From the NCBI RefSeq assembly GCF_017308975.1, contig NZ_JADWPD010000016.1, forward strand, positions 62,001-126,000: a stretch of 64,000 bases of DNA. Reading direction: 5' to 3'. The stretch comes from Amycolatopsis sp. MtRt-6. GTDB lineage: Bacteria; Actinomycetota; Actinomycetes; Mycobacteriales; Pseudonocardiaceae. The number at the start of each line of letters is the position of its first letter. Position 1 is the stretch's first letter. Position numbers and translations under genes: made by a program. The notes below the pieces were generated by a model, which saw nothing but the letters and a program-made list of their open reading frames with translations, was not told the origin of the DNA and made no database searches. Below are positions 1 to 8,817 of the stretch, piece by piece.

Positions 1-1
1 C

Positions 2-691
2 ACCGCCGAGGACCTGGCGAAGTGGCTGCGAGCCCAGCAGGACGGCGGTGGCGTGCTGACCCCCGAAGGAGCCCGATCCGCGCACACGCCCGCGCCCGGA
101 CGCGGCTACGCGCTGGGCTGGCGCGTCCGCGACGGGAAGGCGTCCCACACCGGCGACTGGTTCTCCCACACCGCGGCGCAGGTGCTGCTGCCCGGTGGGT
201 ACGGCGTCGCCGTGCTCGCGAACACCGGGATGGCGCTGGACAACGAGGCCGAGCTGCTGGCCGAGGGCCTCGCGAGCCTGCTGGAGGGCGGTGCTCCGGA
301 ACCGGCCCTGCCCGCCGGGGTGGTCGCCGATCGGGTGCTCGGCGCGCTGGCGCTGGTCGCGGTGGGCCTGGCGGTGCTCGGCGTGCGCCGGGCCCGGCAG
401 CGGCACTGGTGGCGGATCGTGCCGCCGTTGCTGCCGCTTTTGCCGCTCGCCTTCCTGCCGCAACTGCTCGGATGGGTATTCGCCGGACGGCGGGGTACCT
501 ACGCCCAGGTGCTCCACGTCTGGCCGGGGCTCGTGGTCGCGCTCGGCGTGACCGCGCTGGCCGGCCTGACCGTGGCCGCGGCCAGGGCACGGGTCCTCGT
601 GAGTGGCACGCGAGGCCGCGACCAGGAACAATCGGACAAGACGACGGGAGACACCGAGTGGGCATCGGCAAGCAGACGAAGCGGATCCTGA
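2..691 (+). CDS. Serine hydrolase (beta-lactamase fold), C-terminal part with membrane segments
   Basis: The reading frame is open from the first bases of the window, so the start lies upstream. The visible part reads YALGWRV, then a segment around HTGDWFSHTAAQVLLP and YGVAVLANTG, which is the usual C-terminal strand region of class C beta-lactamase-like serine hydrolases (the HTG triad is the KTG-box equivalent). It is followed by about three hydrophobic segments, a common arrangement in actinobacterial membrane-anchored serine hydrolases. The catalytic SxxK lies outside the window. The end overlaps the next gene by 34 bases. The substrate cannot be told. Confidence 0.8.
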   Translation, partial: TAEDLAKWLRAQQDGGGVLTPEGARSAHTPAPGRGYALGWRVRDGKASHTGDWFSHTAAQVLLPGGYGVAVLANTGMALDNEAELLAEGLASLLEGGAPEPALPAGVVADRVLGALALVAVGLAVLGVRRARQRHWWRIVPPLLPLLPLAFLPQLLGWVFAGRRGTYAQVLHVWPGLVVALGVTALAGLTVAAARARVLVSGTRGRDQEQSDKTTGDTEWASASRRSGS

Positions 692-1086
692 TCACCGTGG
701 CGGGGGCCGTCCTGCTGCTGATCGGGGTGGCGATGCTCGTCCTGCCCGGCCCCGGGCTGCTGCTCGTGCTCGCCGGGCTGCTGGTGCTGGCGTCGGAGTT
801 CCCGGCGCTCGAGCGGTACGTCGACCCGGTGCGCGACCGCGCGATGAAGGCGGCCGAAGACAGCGTGTCGTCGCCGCTGCGGATCGCCGGGTCGGTGCTG
901 GCCGGGCTGGCGCTGCTGGCGGCCGGGATCGTCTGGGGCACGGTGCGGTCGCTCCCGTTCAGCGGCTGGAGCACCGGGTCGAGCCTGATCCTGTCGTCGG
1001 TGATCCTGTTCGCGCTGCTGATCTGGAGCTACCAGCGGGTCAAGGCGCGCCGCGAGGCCGGGACCCGGGCTTCGACCGACCGGTAG
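658..1086 (+). CDS. PGPGW-family (TIGR02611-like) small membrane protein
   Basis: A 142-residue integral membrane protein. Residues 8-45 form a hydrophobic hairpin containing the diagnostic PGPG motif (VLPGPGLLLVLAGLL), and two more hydrophobic helices occupy roughly 75-130. This matches the putative transmembrane PGPGW family, whose function is unknown. The GTG start is chosen because GGGAG lies about 7 bases upstream and because the long upstream extension in this frame is the shadow of the preceding serine hydrolase. It overlaps that gene's end by 34 bases, so the two are probably co-transcribed. Confidence 0.8.
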   Translation: MGIGKQTKRILITVAGAVLLLIGVAMLVLPGPGLLLVLAGLLVLASEFPALERYVDPVRDRAMKAAEDSVSSPLRIAGSVLAGLALLAAGIVWGTVRSLPFSGWSTGSSLILSSVILFALLIWSYQRVKARREAGTRASTDR

Positions 1087-1096
1087 CCTCGGCGCC

Positions 1097-1747
1097 ATGA
1101 GCGCCGGATTCCAGCGCGCCCGCCGTCCCGAGCAGATCGAGGCGCGCCGGCGGGCGATCCTCGCCGCCGCGCGGGAGCTGCTCGCCGAACGTCCGGTCGC
1201 CGACATCAGCCTGCGGGAGCTGGCCTGTCACGTCGGGCTCGCGAAGTCCAACGTCATCCGGTACTTCGACAGCCGCGAGGCGATCTTCCTGGAGGTCCTC
1301 GACAGCGCGTGGACGGCGTGGCTGGACGAGCTGGAAGAAGCGCTCGGCGAAGCGGGGCCGGTGGAGCCCGGCTTCGCGCGCGAGGAGCGGGTCGCCGGGA
1401 CGATCGCGGCGACGCTCACCGGCCGCCGGGTGCTGTGCGAGCTGCTGAGCTCGATGGCGCCGGTGCTGGAGCGCAACATCCCGGTGGAGTTCGCCCGCAG
1501 CTTCCGGCGCCGGGCCGCCGCGAACACCGAACGGCTGGGCGAGCTGGTGCGGGTCCGGGTGCCGGAGCTGCCGGTCGAGGCGGCGCGGCACTTCGCCCGC
1601 GGAGTGGTGGTGCTGGTGTCGGGCTCGTGGCCCGCGGCCCACCCGACGGCGGCCGTGGCGGCCGTCGATCCGGGGGACGCGCCGGCGTTCGGGCTGGCCG
1701 AGGGCCTCACGAACCTGCTGGCCGGGCTCGTCGCGCGAGGGCGGTGA
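1097..1747 (+). CDS. TetR/AcrR family transcriptional regulator
   Basis: A 216-residue protein with an N-terminal TetR DNA-binding domain (residues about 15-65): RRRAILAAARELL as helix 1 and SLRELACHVGLAKSNVIRYFDSREAIF as the helix-turn-helix and fourth helix. The C-terminal ligand-binding part is all-helical and divergent, so no inducer can be proposed. It starts 10 bases after the preceding membrane protein gene. Its 3' end overlaps the convergent NAD(P)-binding gene by 41 bases. No palindromic operator can be recognised upstream because the gene is packed against its neighbour. Confidence 0.88.
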   Translation: MSAGFQRARRPEQIEARRRAILAAARELLAERPVADISLRELACHVGLAKSNVIRYFDSREAIFLEVLDSAWTAWLDELEEALGEAGPVEPGFAREERVAGTIAATLTGRRVLCELLSSMAPVLERNIPVEFARSFRRRAAANTERLGELVRVRVPELPVEAARHFARGVVVLVSGSWPAAHPTAAVAAVDPGDAPAFGLAEGLTNLLAGLVARGR

Positions 1748-2369
1748 TGTCCGCGTTCTCCAGGATCGGCCGCTCGTACCCCGCCGAGGCCACGGCCAGC
1801 ATCGCGAGCCCGATGTCCTCCGTGGTCGTCACCGCGCGCGGGAACAGCCGCTTCAGCACCGGGTACAGCGGCATCGCGACGCGGTAGAGCACCCGGTACA
1901 GCGGGGTCTTCGAGGTGATGCCGTGCAGTGGCTGGATGTAGCCGGGGCGGAAGGCGAACGTCCGCAGCGGCAGCCGCGCCAGCGCGTTCTCCGTCGCGCC
2001 TTTGACGCGGGCCCAGCGCACGCGGCCGCGCTCGGTGCTGTCGGTGCCCGCGCCCGAGACGTACACGAACGTGGTGCCGTCCGGGAGCTTCCGGGCCACC
2101 GAAAGGGTGAGCTGGTAGGTGATCCGCTCGTACTCCTCCGGCGGCACCCCCACCGACGACACCCCGAGGCAGAAGAAGCACGTGTCGTACCCGGTGATCG
2201 GCTCGAGGGCGAACAGGTCCTCCTCGACGGCTTCCCGCAGCTTCGGGTGGCCGGCGCCGACCGGGGCCCGGCCGACCGCCAGTACCTCTTCGACCCGTTC
2301 GTCGCGCAGGCATTCCCGCAGCACGCCCTGGCCGACCATGCCGGTCGCGCCGAACAGGACGACCCTCAT
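1707..2369 (-). CDS. NAD(P)H-binding Rossmann protein (NmrA/SDR-a like)
   Basis: A 220-residue protein with the dinucleotide-binding motif GATGMVGQG at residues 6-14, a cysteine-containing stretch CFFCLGVSS and the sequence FVYVSGAGTDS typical of small atypical extended SDRs annotated as NAD-dependent epimerase/dehydratase or semialdehyde-dehydrogenase-like. The start ATG overlaps the stop of the upstream decarboxylase gene (ATGA), so translation is coupled. The pair is probably driven by the MerR-type promoter upstream of the decarboxylase. The 3' end overlaps the convergent TetR gene. The substrate is not evident. Confidence 0.82.
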   Translation of the reverse strand: MRVVLFGATGMVGQGVLRECLRDERVEEVLAVGRAPVGAGHPKLREAVEEDLFALEPITGYDTCFFCLGVSSVGVPPEEYERITYQLTLSVARKLPDGTTFVYVSGAGTDSTERGRVRWARVKGATENALARLPLRTFAFRPGYIQPLHGITSKTPLYRVLYRVAMPLYPVLKRLFPRAVTTTEDIGLAMLAVASAGYERPILENADITALARRARPAGS

Positions 2370-2761
2370 ACGCTCGTCACCGGCAGCAGCCCCCTCTCGG
2401 CGAAGACCTTCTTGGCCGTGAAGGTCGCGTTCAGCGCCTTCGGGAATCCACAGTAGACCGCCGAGTGCAGGAGCGCCTCGACGATCTCCGCCGGGGTGAG
2501 GCCGACGTTGAGGGACGCGTTGACGTGCACCTCCAGCTGCGGCTCGCAGCCGCCGAGCGCGGTGAGCATGCCGAGCGTCACCAGCTGGCGGTCGCGCGGC
2601 GCGAGCCCCGGCCGCGCGTAGACCTCGCCGAACCCCCACGCCACCACGGCTTCCGCCAGCGCGGGGGAGACGTCGGCGAGGTTGTCGAGCACGCGCTGCC
2701 CGCTCTCGCCGTCGATGGCGGTCAGGGTCTTCAGGCCGAGTTCGAAGCGCTCGTCGGTCAC
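2366..2761 (-). CDS. Carboxymuconolactone decarboxylase family protein
   Basis: A 131-residue protein of the CMD/AhpD-like fold, with the typical core RDRQLVTLGMLTALGG followed by ELEVH-like and CGFPKALNA segments. Family members are gamma-carboxymuconolactone decarboxylases or peroxidase-like redox proteins. The paired CxxC of AhpD is absent, favouring the decarboxylase-like branch. The GTG start is preferred because AAAGGAA lies just upstream; the longer in-frame extension would run through the promoter. It forms an ATGA-coupled operon with the NAD(P)-binding protein. Confidence 0.85.
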   Translation of the reverse strand: MTDERFELGLKTLTAIDGESGQRVLDNLADVSPALAEAVVAWGFGEVYARPGLAPRDRQLVTLGMLTALGGCEPQLEVHVNASLNVGLTPAEIVEALLHSAVYCGFPKALNATFTAKKVFAERGLLPVTSV

Positions 2762-2798
2762 GGCGGGTTCCTTTCCCCAGTACGTCGTGGCCCGGTCG

Positions 2799-2829
2799 AC
2801 GCTAGGGGCTGGAGCGCGCTCCAGGTCAA
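2799..2829 (-). promoter_or_regulatory. MerR-type promoter with 19-bp spacer and central palindrome
   Basis: On the minus strand a TTGACC -35 (2824-2829) and a TAGCGT -10 (2799-2804) are separated by exactly 19 bp. The spacer holds the perfect 16-bp palindrome CTGGAGCGCGCTCCAG (2809-2824). An over-long spacer filled by a dyad is the hallmark of promoters activated by MerR-family regulators through DNA untwisting. It sits 38 bp upstream of the decarboxylase start. No MerR gene is in the window. Confidence 0.75.
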
Positions 2830-2875
2830 ACGTGACGGCCACCACCGCGGGTGGCCGTCACGCCGGACCGCGTGC

Positions 2876-5335
2876 CTACTTCCCGCTCGAGTACAACGCG
2901 CTCACGTCGGCGTCGGACAGCGCCCGGTCGTAGACGTGGACCTGGTCGACGGCTCCGTTGAGGAAGTCGACCGGGTTGCCGCCGTACTTGCCGCGGCCGA
3001 TCACCGTGTGGCCCGTCGACGCGTCGCCGAGGCAGACACTCTTCGTGGCCGCCAGCTGCCCGTCGACGTACAGCTTCAGCGTGCCCGAAGCCGCGTCGCG
3101 GACGCCGGCGACGTGGTACCAGCGGTTCGCTTCCGGGGCCGTGGGCGCCAGGGCCCGCGTGCCGACGAAGCTCATCGCCAGGCGGTGGTCCTGGCCCGAG
3201 TACTGCAGGAAGAACGCGCTGTTGCTCGGGCCGTCCTGGCTGACGATCGTCTGGAAGCCGTCACCCACGGCGTTGAACCTGACCCACGCCGCCGCGCTGT
3301 AGCTGCCCTCGGTGTTCACCAGCGCGGCACCCGTGTCGGCGTACTGGCCCGACCCGGAAACCGCCAGCGCCGAACCGCTCTTGCCCGCCGTCCAGGACGC
3401 GCCGCCGACGAGCGTCGCGTCGTGGTCGCCGACCGTGTCCGCGGCCACCGTGCCCGCGTTTTCGTCGAACGGGTACGCGGCGATGCCGTCGATCCCGGGC
3501 GTTCCGGCGGGCACCGACGGCCCGGCGACCGGGGCGCCGGTGGCGCCCTTGATCACCGCGAGGTTCGCCGCGCGGACCGCCGCGAAGTCCATCTTCTTCA
3601 CCTGCCGGTCGTAGGTGAAGAAGCCGTTGACCTCCTTCTCGACGTCCGTGGTCTGCGTGTAGACGCCCGCGGACACCCCGCACCGCTGGGCGACCAGCAG
3701 CAGGCGCTGCTGCAGCTCGCCGTAGCGCCGGGTCAGCGTCGCGCTGTCGGGCGCCATCTCGTAGGCGAAGCTGCCCGCCGGGTCGAACTCGTGCCCGGCG
3801 ACCTTGAGGCCGAGGCCGCCGTACTCGCCGTCGACGGCCGCGCGCGTGCCGGTCTGCATCGGCGTGCCCGGGCCGGTGTACGTGTGGTCGTCGTAGATGT
3901 CACCCTTGCCGCTGTCCGGTTCGGACCGGCAGCAGTTGACGCCGGACTCGGCGTTCACCAGCCGGGTCGGATCCCAGGACTTGACCAGGTCGGCGATCCG
4001 GCCGACCTCGTAGTCGCCCCAGCCCTCGTTGAACGGCACCCACGAGACGATCGACGGGAAGCTGCGGTGCTGGTCGATCATCCGCTTCATCTCGGACTCG
4101 TAGTTGACGCGCGCGGCCGCGGACGGCTCGACGTCGTCCTTCATCGACGGCATGTCCTGCCACACCAGCAACCCGAGCTTGTCGGCGTGGTAGTACCAGC
4201 GGTCCGGCTCCACCTTGATGTGCTTGCGCACCATGTTGAAGCCGAGCGCCTTCTCCTGCTCCAGGTCGAACTTCAGGGCCGCGTCGGTCGGCGCGGTGTA
4301 GATGCCGTCCGGCCAGAAGCCCTGGTCGAGCGGGCCGACCTGCATGACGAACTTGCCGTTGAGCAGCATCCGCTGCTTGCCGTCGGCGGTCTTGCCGAGG
4401 CCGACCGTGCGCAGCCCGAAGTACGAGCCGACCTCGTCGCCCGACGGGACGAGCTTCACCCGCAGGTCGTAGAGGAACGGGTCGTCCGGCGACCACAGGT
4501 GCGGCCGGTCCACCTTGAGCTTCAACGGCTTGTTCGCGTCACCCGTCACGCGCCCGACGACGCGGCCGCGGTCGTAGGCGACGGCTTCGACGCGCTGCTT
4601 CACCGGCCCGCCGACGACCGCGGTCACCGTCACCGAACCGAGGTCCGGCGTGACGTCCAGGCGGTCGATGCGCGCGGGCGCCACCGGTTCCATCCAGACG
4701 GTCTGCCAGATGCCCGACGACGGCGTGTAGAAGATGCCGTCACCGGGTTTGCGCTGCTTGCCGATCGGCTGCCCGCCCTGGTCGTTCGGGTCGGCGACGC
4801 CGACGATCAGCTCCTGGTCGCGTGCGGTGGTCAGGGCGTCGGTGACGTCGACGGACCACGCGTCGTAGCCGCCGGTGTGGCGGCCGACGGTCCTGCCGTT
4901 GACGAGCACCGTGGCGTCGTAGTCGACGGCCTGGAAGTGCAGCAGGATCCGCTGCCCCCGCCAGTCGCGGGGCAGCTGGAACGTGCGGCGGTACCACATG
5001 TTCGTCTCGTGGCGCATGATCCCGGACAGCGCGGACTCGACCGGGTACGGCACGAGGACGCGCTCGCCGAGCGACCGGCCGATCGGGGCGGCTTCGCCGG
5101 GCTTGGCCGCGGCGAACTCCCAGACGCCGTTGAGGTTCTGCCACTTCGAGCGGGTCAGCTGTGGTCTGGGGTAGTCGGGGAGGGCGTTGGCGGGGGAGAC
5201 GTCGTTCGTCCACGGTGTCGACAGCGGCGGGGTGAGCCGCTGCCACTGCGGTGGGGACTCGGCGTGCGCGGCGGGGACCGCGAGCCCCGTGAGGGCCAGT
5301 GCCAGCACGGCGGCCAGTCGGGCAGGGCGGAACAT
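2876..5335 (-). CDS. Secreted GH2 glycoside hydrolase with C-terminal LamG domain
   Basis: An 819-residue secreted enzyme. Residues 1-25 are a signal peptide ending AHA. A GH2 jelly-roll sugar-binding domain (about 60-215) and immunoglobulin-like domain precede the TIM barrel. Glu437 in WVPFNEGWGDY is the expected acid/base and Glu504 in VDGEYGG the expected nucleophile. A LamG/concanavalin-like domain occupies about 640-819. The ATG start has AGGAGG 8 bases upstream. It is the last gene of the sugar-import operon, 29 bases behind the permease. GH2 includes beta-galactosidases, glucuronidases and some actinobacterial beta-galactofuranosidases; the transporter type favours a galactose or galactofuranose substrate (inference). 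Confidence 0.88.
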   Translation of the reverse strand: MFRPARLAAVLALALTGLAVPAAHAESPPQWQRLTPPLSTPWTNDVSPANALPDYPRPQLTRSKWQNLNGVWEFAAAKPGEAAPIGRSLGERVLVPYPVESALSGIMRHETNMWYRRTFQLPRDWRGQRILLHFQAVDYDATVLVNGRTVGRHTGGYDAWSVDVTDALTTARDQELIVGVADPNDQGGQPIGKQRKPGDGIFYTPSSGIWQTVWMEPVAPARIDRLDVTPDLGSVTVTAVVGGPVKQRVEAVAYDRGRVVGRVTGDANKPLKLKVDRPHLWSPDDPFLYDLRVKLVPSGDEVGSYFGLRTVGLGKTADGKQRMLLNGKFVMQVGPLDQGFWPDGIYTAPTDAALKFDLEQEKALGFNMVRKHIKVEPDRWYYHADKLGLLVWQDMPSMKDDVEPSAAARVNYESEMKRMIDQHRSFPSIVSWVPFNEGWGDYEVGRIADLVKSWDPTRLVNAESGVNCCRSEPDSGKGDIYDDHTYTGPGTPMQTGTRAAVDGEYGGLGLKVAGHEFDPAGSFAYEMAPDSATLTRRYGELQQRLLLVAQRCGVSAGVYTQTTDVEKEVNGFFTYDRQVKKMDFAAVRAANLAVIKGATGAPVAGPSVPAGTPGIDGIAAYPFDENAGTVAADTVGDHDATLVGGASWTAGKSGSALAVSGSGQYADTGAALVNTEGSYSAAAWVRFNAVGDGFQTIVSQDGPSNSAFFLQYSGQDHRLAMSFVGTRALAPTAPEANRWYHVAGVRDAASGTLKLYVDGQLAATKSVCLGDASTGHTVIGRGKYGGNPVDFLNGAVDQVHVYDRALSDADVSALYSSGK

Positions 5336-5364
5336 CGGTGAACCTCCTGGTGGGTGAGCAGGGT

Positions 5365-6333
5365 TCAGCGGGTTCGGGAACGCGCCAGCAGGCGCTGGAT
5401 CACCACGACGACGAGCAGGAAGGCCCCGCTCACCACCGTCTGGTAGCTGGAGTCGAGGGTGCCGATCTGGTTGATGACGTTCTGGATGAGCGTGCGCAGC
5501 AGCACGCCGACGAGCGTGCCGATGAGGGTGCCGGCACCGCCGGTGAGCAGCGTGCCGCCGATGACGACGACGGAGATCGCGTCGAGTTCGGTGCCGACGC
5601 CGAGCACCGTGACGCCGGACTGCAGGTAGGCGGCGGTGAGGATGCCCGCGACGCCGGCCAGCCCGCCGCTGAGCGTGTAGAGGCCGATCTTGGTGCGGGC
5701 CACCGGAAGGCCCATCAGCACGGCCGACTGCTCGGCGCCGCCGATGGCGAACACCGACTGGCCGAACCGCGTGCGGCGCAGGAGGAGCCCGCCGAGCGCG
5801 AACAGGACCAGCGTCAGGTACACCGGGACGCCGATGCCGAGGATCGTGCCCTGGCCCAGCCAGAGGAACGCCGAGCCGGGGTCCACTTTGTACGTCGTCG
5901 CGCCTTCGGACGTCAACGCCAGCAGGAGGCCCCTGGCGAACAGCAGGGACGCCAGCGTCACGATGAACGGCGCCATCCCGGTGCGGGCGATGAGCAGGCC
6001 GTTGACGAACCCGATCAGCGAGCACACCGCCAGCGGCAGCAGGATCGCCACGACCAGGCCGTACTGGGCGCCGTACGCGGCGAGGACGCCGCCGAGCGCG
6101 TAGTTCGAGCCGACCGAGAGGTCGATGCCGCCGGAGATGATCACGAACGTCATGCCGAGCGCGATCACGGCCAGGAACGAGCCCTGCAGCACGAGGTTGC
6201 GCAGGTTGTCCGCGGTGCCGAAGTGCGGGAACGCGAACCACGCGGCGGCCATGCCGAGCACGAGGACGACGGCCGCGCCCTGGCGCTGCAGGACTCCCGC
6301 GAAGGCGGCATTGCGTTCCGCGGTCCGAGTCAT
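5365..6333 (-). CDS. Sugar ABC transporter permease (RbsC family, YjfF-like)
   Basis: A 322-residue polytopic membrane protein of the ribose/galactofuranose branched permease family. It carries the family signature ALGMTFVIISGGIDLSVGS (residues about 58-77) and the second-half motif VVVIGGTLLTGG. About eight to ten hydrophobic segments are visible. Segments such as GMAPFIVTLASLLFARGL resemble the YjfF member of the Escherichia coli YtfQRT-YjfF galactofuranose transporter. It overlaps the preceding permease gene by 4 bases (ATGA), so the two permeases are probably made together as a heterodimer. Confidence 0.88.
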   Translation of the reverse strand: MTRTAERNAAFAGVLQRQGAAVVLVLGMAAAWFAFPHFGTADNLRNLVLQGSFLAVIALGMTFVIISGGIDLSVGSNYALGGVLAAYGAQYGLVVAILLPLAVCSLIGFVNGLLIARTGMAPFIVTLASLLFARGLLLALTSEGATTYKVDPGSAFLWLGQGTILGIGVPVYLTLVLFALGGLLLRRTRFGQSVFAIGGAEQSAVLMGLPVARTKIGLYTLSGGLAGVAGILTAAYLQSGVTVLGVGTELDAISVVVIGGTLLTGGAGTLIGTLVGVLLRTLIQNVINQIGTLDSSYQTVVSGAFLLVVVVIQRLLARSRTR

Positions 6334-7280
6334 GTGCTGCTCCGCTCACGAGCGACGTAGACCGCGCCGACGATGATGGCCGCCTGGACCATCTGCGCGG
6401 TCGAGTCCGGCAGGTTGTGCTTGATCAGGGTGGCCTGGACGAGCTGCATGAGCAGCGCGCCGAACACGGTGCCGAGGACACGGACCCGGCCGCCGGTCAG
6501 CGGGGTGCCGCCGACGACGACCGCGGTGATCGCGGACAGCTCCATGAGCAGGCCGACGTCGCTCGGGTCGCTCGCGCCCAGCCTCGACGTCGCCAGCACG
6601 CCGGCGATCGCCGCCAGCGCCCCGGAAATCACGTAGACGCTGACGAGTACGCGTTTCACCGGCAGCCCGGCCAGGGTGCTCGCGGCGCGGTTGCCGCCGA
6701 TCGCGACCAGGTGCCGTCCGAACGTCGTGCGCTGCACGACCAGCCCGGCCAGCACGGCGAGCACGCCCGCCACGATCACCATGATCGGCACGCCGAGGAC
6801 GTCGCCGGTGCCCAGCGCCAGGAAGTCGCGGTTGTGCAGCTGGACGAGCCGGCCGTCCGCGATGACCAGCGCGAGGCCACGGCCGCCGACCAGCAGCGCG
6901 AGGGTCGCGATGATCGGCTGGATGCCCAGGTAGGCCACCAGGTAGCCGCTGAACAGGCCCGACACGATTCCGGCGATGACGGCCACGAGGACCGCCATCA
7001 GCGGGCCCGCGCCCAGGTAGAGCGGGATGAGCGCGGCGGCGATCGCCATCACCGAGCCGACCGAGAGGTCGATGCCCTCGGTGCCGATCACCAGCGCCAT
7101 GCCGAGCGCGACGACGCAGACCGGCGCCGCCTGCACCAGCTGGGTGCGGAAGTTGGCCGCGGACAGGAAGTTCTCGGTGAAGGCCACGTTGAACAGCAGC
7201 AGCACGACGACGGCCAGGTAGACGCCGTAGTTCTGCAGCCACGCGGTGACCTTCGCACGCTCAAGGGTGGCGGTCGACAT
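6330..7280 (-). CDS. Sugar ABC transporter permease (RbsC family, YtfT-like)
   Basis: A 316-residue membrane permease with the signature ALGMALVIGTEGIDLSVGS and AVVVGGTPLTGG. It is the first of two permeases following the ATPase, in the same order as ytfT and yjfF in Escherichia coli. The ATG at 7280 is preferred to the GTG nine bases upstream because GGAGG sits at 9 bases from the ATG. The gene start overlaps the end of the ATPase gene by 20 bases and the stop overlaps the next permease by 4. Confidence 0.87.
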   Translation of the reverse strand: MSTATLERAKVTAWLQNYGVYLAVVVLLLFNVAFTENFLSAANFRTQLVQAAPVCVVALGMALVIGTEGIDLSVGSVMAIAAALIPLYLGAGPLMAVLVAVIAGIVSGLFSGYLVAYLGIQPIIATLALLVGGRGLALVIADGRLVQLHNRDFLALGTGDVLGVPIMVIVAGVLAVLAGLVVQRTTFGRHLVAIGGNRAASTLAGLPVKRVLVSVYVISGALAAIAGVLATSRLGASDPSDVGLLMELSAITAVVVGGTPLTGGRVRVLGTVFGALLMQLVQATLIKHNLPDSTAQMVQAAIIVGAVYVARERSST

Positions 7281-8817
7281 CGTTGTCACCCTCCGCTGCG
7301 ATGGCCGTCAGCACGTTCTCCTCGGTGATGCGGTCGCCGGTCAGCTCGCCGGCCACCGAGCCGTCGCGCAGGACGACCACGCGGTCGGCGCCGTCGATCA
7401 GTTCCTCCAGTTCGGACGAGATGAGCAGCACGCCGAGGCCTTCCCGCGCGAGTTCGTCGATCAGGGCCTGGACCTCGGCCTTGGCGCCGACGTCGATGCC
7501 GCGGGTGGGTTCGTCGAGCAGCAGGATCTTCGGGCCGGTGGCGAGCCAGCGGGCCAGCAGCACCTTCTGCTGGTTGCCGCCGGAGAGCTCCGACACCTTC
7601 TGCTCCGGGCTCGCGGCCTTGATCCGCAGGCGGTCCATGAAGATCTTCACGATCCGGTCCTGCCGGGCCCTGCTGACCAGGCCGAACGGCGAGAGCGCCG
7701 GCAGCGCGGCGAGCACGATGTTCTCGCGGACCGACAGGTTCGGGATGATGCCGTCGGCCTTGCGGTCCTCGGCCAGCAGCGCGATCCCGGCCCGCACGGC
7801 GTTCTTGATCTTGTCTTTTCGCAGCGGTTTCCCGGCCAGCAGCACGCTGCCGCCGTCCAGCGGGAACGCGCCGACGATGGCCCGCGCGGTCTCGCTGCGG
7901 CCGGAGCCGAGCAGGCCGGCCAGGCCGACGACCTCGCCGGGCCGGATGCGCACCGAGACGTCGTGCAGCTTCCGCAGGCCGGACAGGTGCTCGGCCTTGA
8001 GCAGCGGCTCGCGCTCGATGTCGTGTTCCTCGCCGAACGCCGTGACGCCCTCTTCGCGGATCTGGCGGACTTCACGGCCGAGCATCAGCGACACGAGCTC
8101 GATGCGCGGCAGTGGCTTCAGCGGTCCACTGTGGACGACCCGGCCGTCGCGCAGCACGGTGACGCTGTCGCACACCCGGTACAGCTCGTCCATCCGGTGG
8201 CTGACGTAGACGATCGCGATGCCTTGGGCGTGCAGCCGGTGCAGCACCTCGAACAGCGTCTCGACCTCGCGCGGCTCGAGCGACGACGTCGGCTCGTCCA
8301 TGATGACGACCTTGGCGTCGGTCGAGACCGCGCGGGCGAGCGCCACCATCTGCTGCGCGCCGACACCGAGCGTGTGCAGCGGGCGCCGGACGTCGTCGTC
8401 GATGCCGTAGCCCTTGAGCAGCTCGCGCGCGTCGGCGTTCAGCTTCGGCCAGTCGACCAGCCCCAGGCGAGTGCGCGGTTCGCGGCCGAGGAAGACGTTG
8501 CCGGCGATGCTCATCAGCGGAACGAGGTTGACCTCCTGGTAGATCGTGGAGATCCCGGCGCGCTGCGCGTCGATCGGCCGCTTGAAGGTCACCGGCTCGC
8601 CGAGGTGGCGCACCTCGCCCGCGTCGGGCCGGTGGACACCGGTCAGCACCTTGATCAGCGTGGACTTGCCGGCGCCGTTCTCGCCGACCAGCGCGTGCAC
8701 CTCGCCGGGCGCCAGCGCGAAGCTGACGTCGTCGAGCGCGAGGGTGCCGGTGAACCGCTTGGTCACCCCGGTCACCTCGAGCACCGGCGCGGTCATCACT
8801 TCGGTCGTGGCCGTCAT
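7261..8817 (-). CDS. Sugar ABC transporter ATP-binding protein, two NBDs (RbsA/YtfR-like)
   Basis: A 518-residue duplicated ATPase of the CUT2 class. The first domain has Walker A GENGAGKST (about residue 43), Walker B VVIMDEPTSSL and the H-loop VSHRMDEL. The second domain has the degenerate Walker A GLLGSGRSE, the signature LSGGNQQKVLLARW and Walker B ILLLDEPTRGID, as usual in RbsA-type proteins. The start ATG overlaps the stop of the binding-protein gene (ATGA). It energises uptake of the sugar captured by the upstream lipoprotein. Confidence 0.92.
   Translation of the reverse strand: MTATTEVMTAPVLEVTGVTKRFTGTLALDDVSFALAPGEVHALVGENGAGKSTLIKVLTGVHRPDAGEVRHLGEPVTFKRPIDAQRAGISTIYQEVNLVPLMSIAGNVFLGREPRTRLGLVDWPKLNADARELLKGYGIDDDVRRPLHTLGVGAQQMVALARAVSTDAKVVIMDEPTSSLEPREVETLFEVLHRLHAQGIAIVYVSHRMDELYRVCDSVTVLRDGRVVHSGPLKPLPRIELVSLMLGREVRQIREEGVTAFGEEHDIEREPLLKAEHLSGLRKLHDVSVRIRPGEVVGLAGLLGSGRSETARAIVGAFPLDGGSVLLAGKPLRKDKIKNAVRAGIALLAEDRKADGIIPNLSVRENIVLAALPALSPFGLVSRARQDRIVKIFMDRLRIKAASPEQKVSELSGGNQQKVLLARWLATGPKILLLDEPTRGIDVGAKAEVQALIDELAREGLGVLLISSELEELIDGADRVVVLRDGSVAGELTGDRITEENVLTAIAAEGDNDVDRHP

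Noticed and set aside
2465..5341. A 958-codon plus-strand frame opposite the decarboxylase and GH2 genes
   Set aside because: Composition is Arg/Asp/Val-rich without domains, and it is antisense to two well-supported genes.
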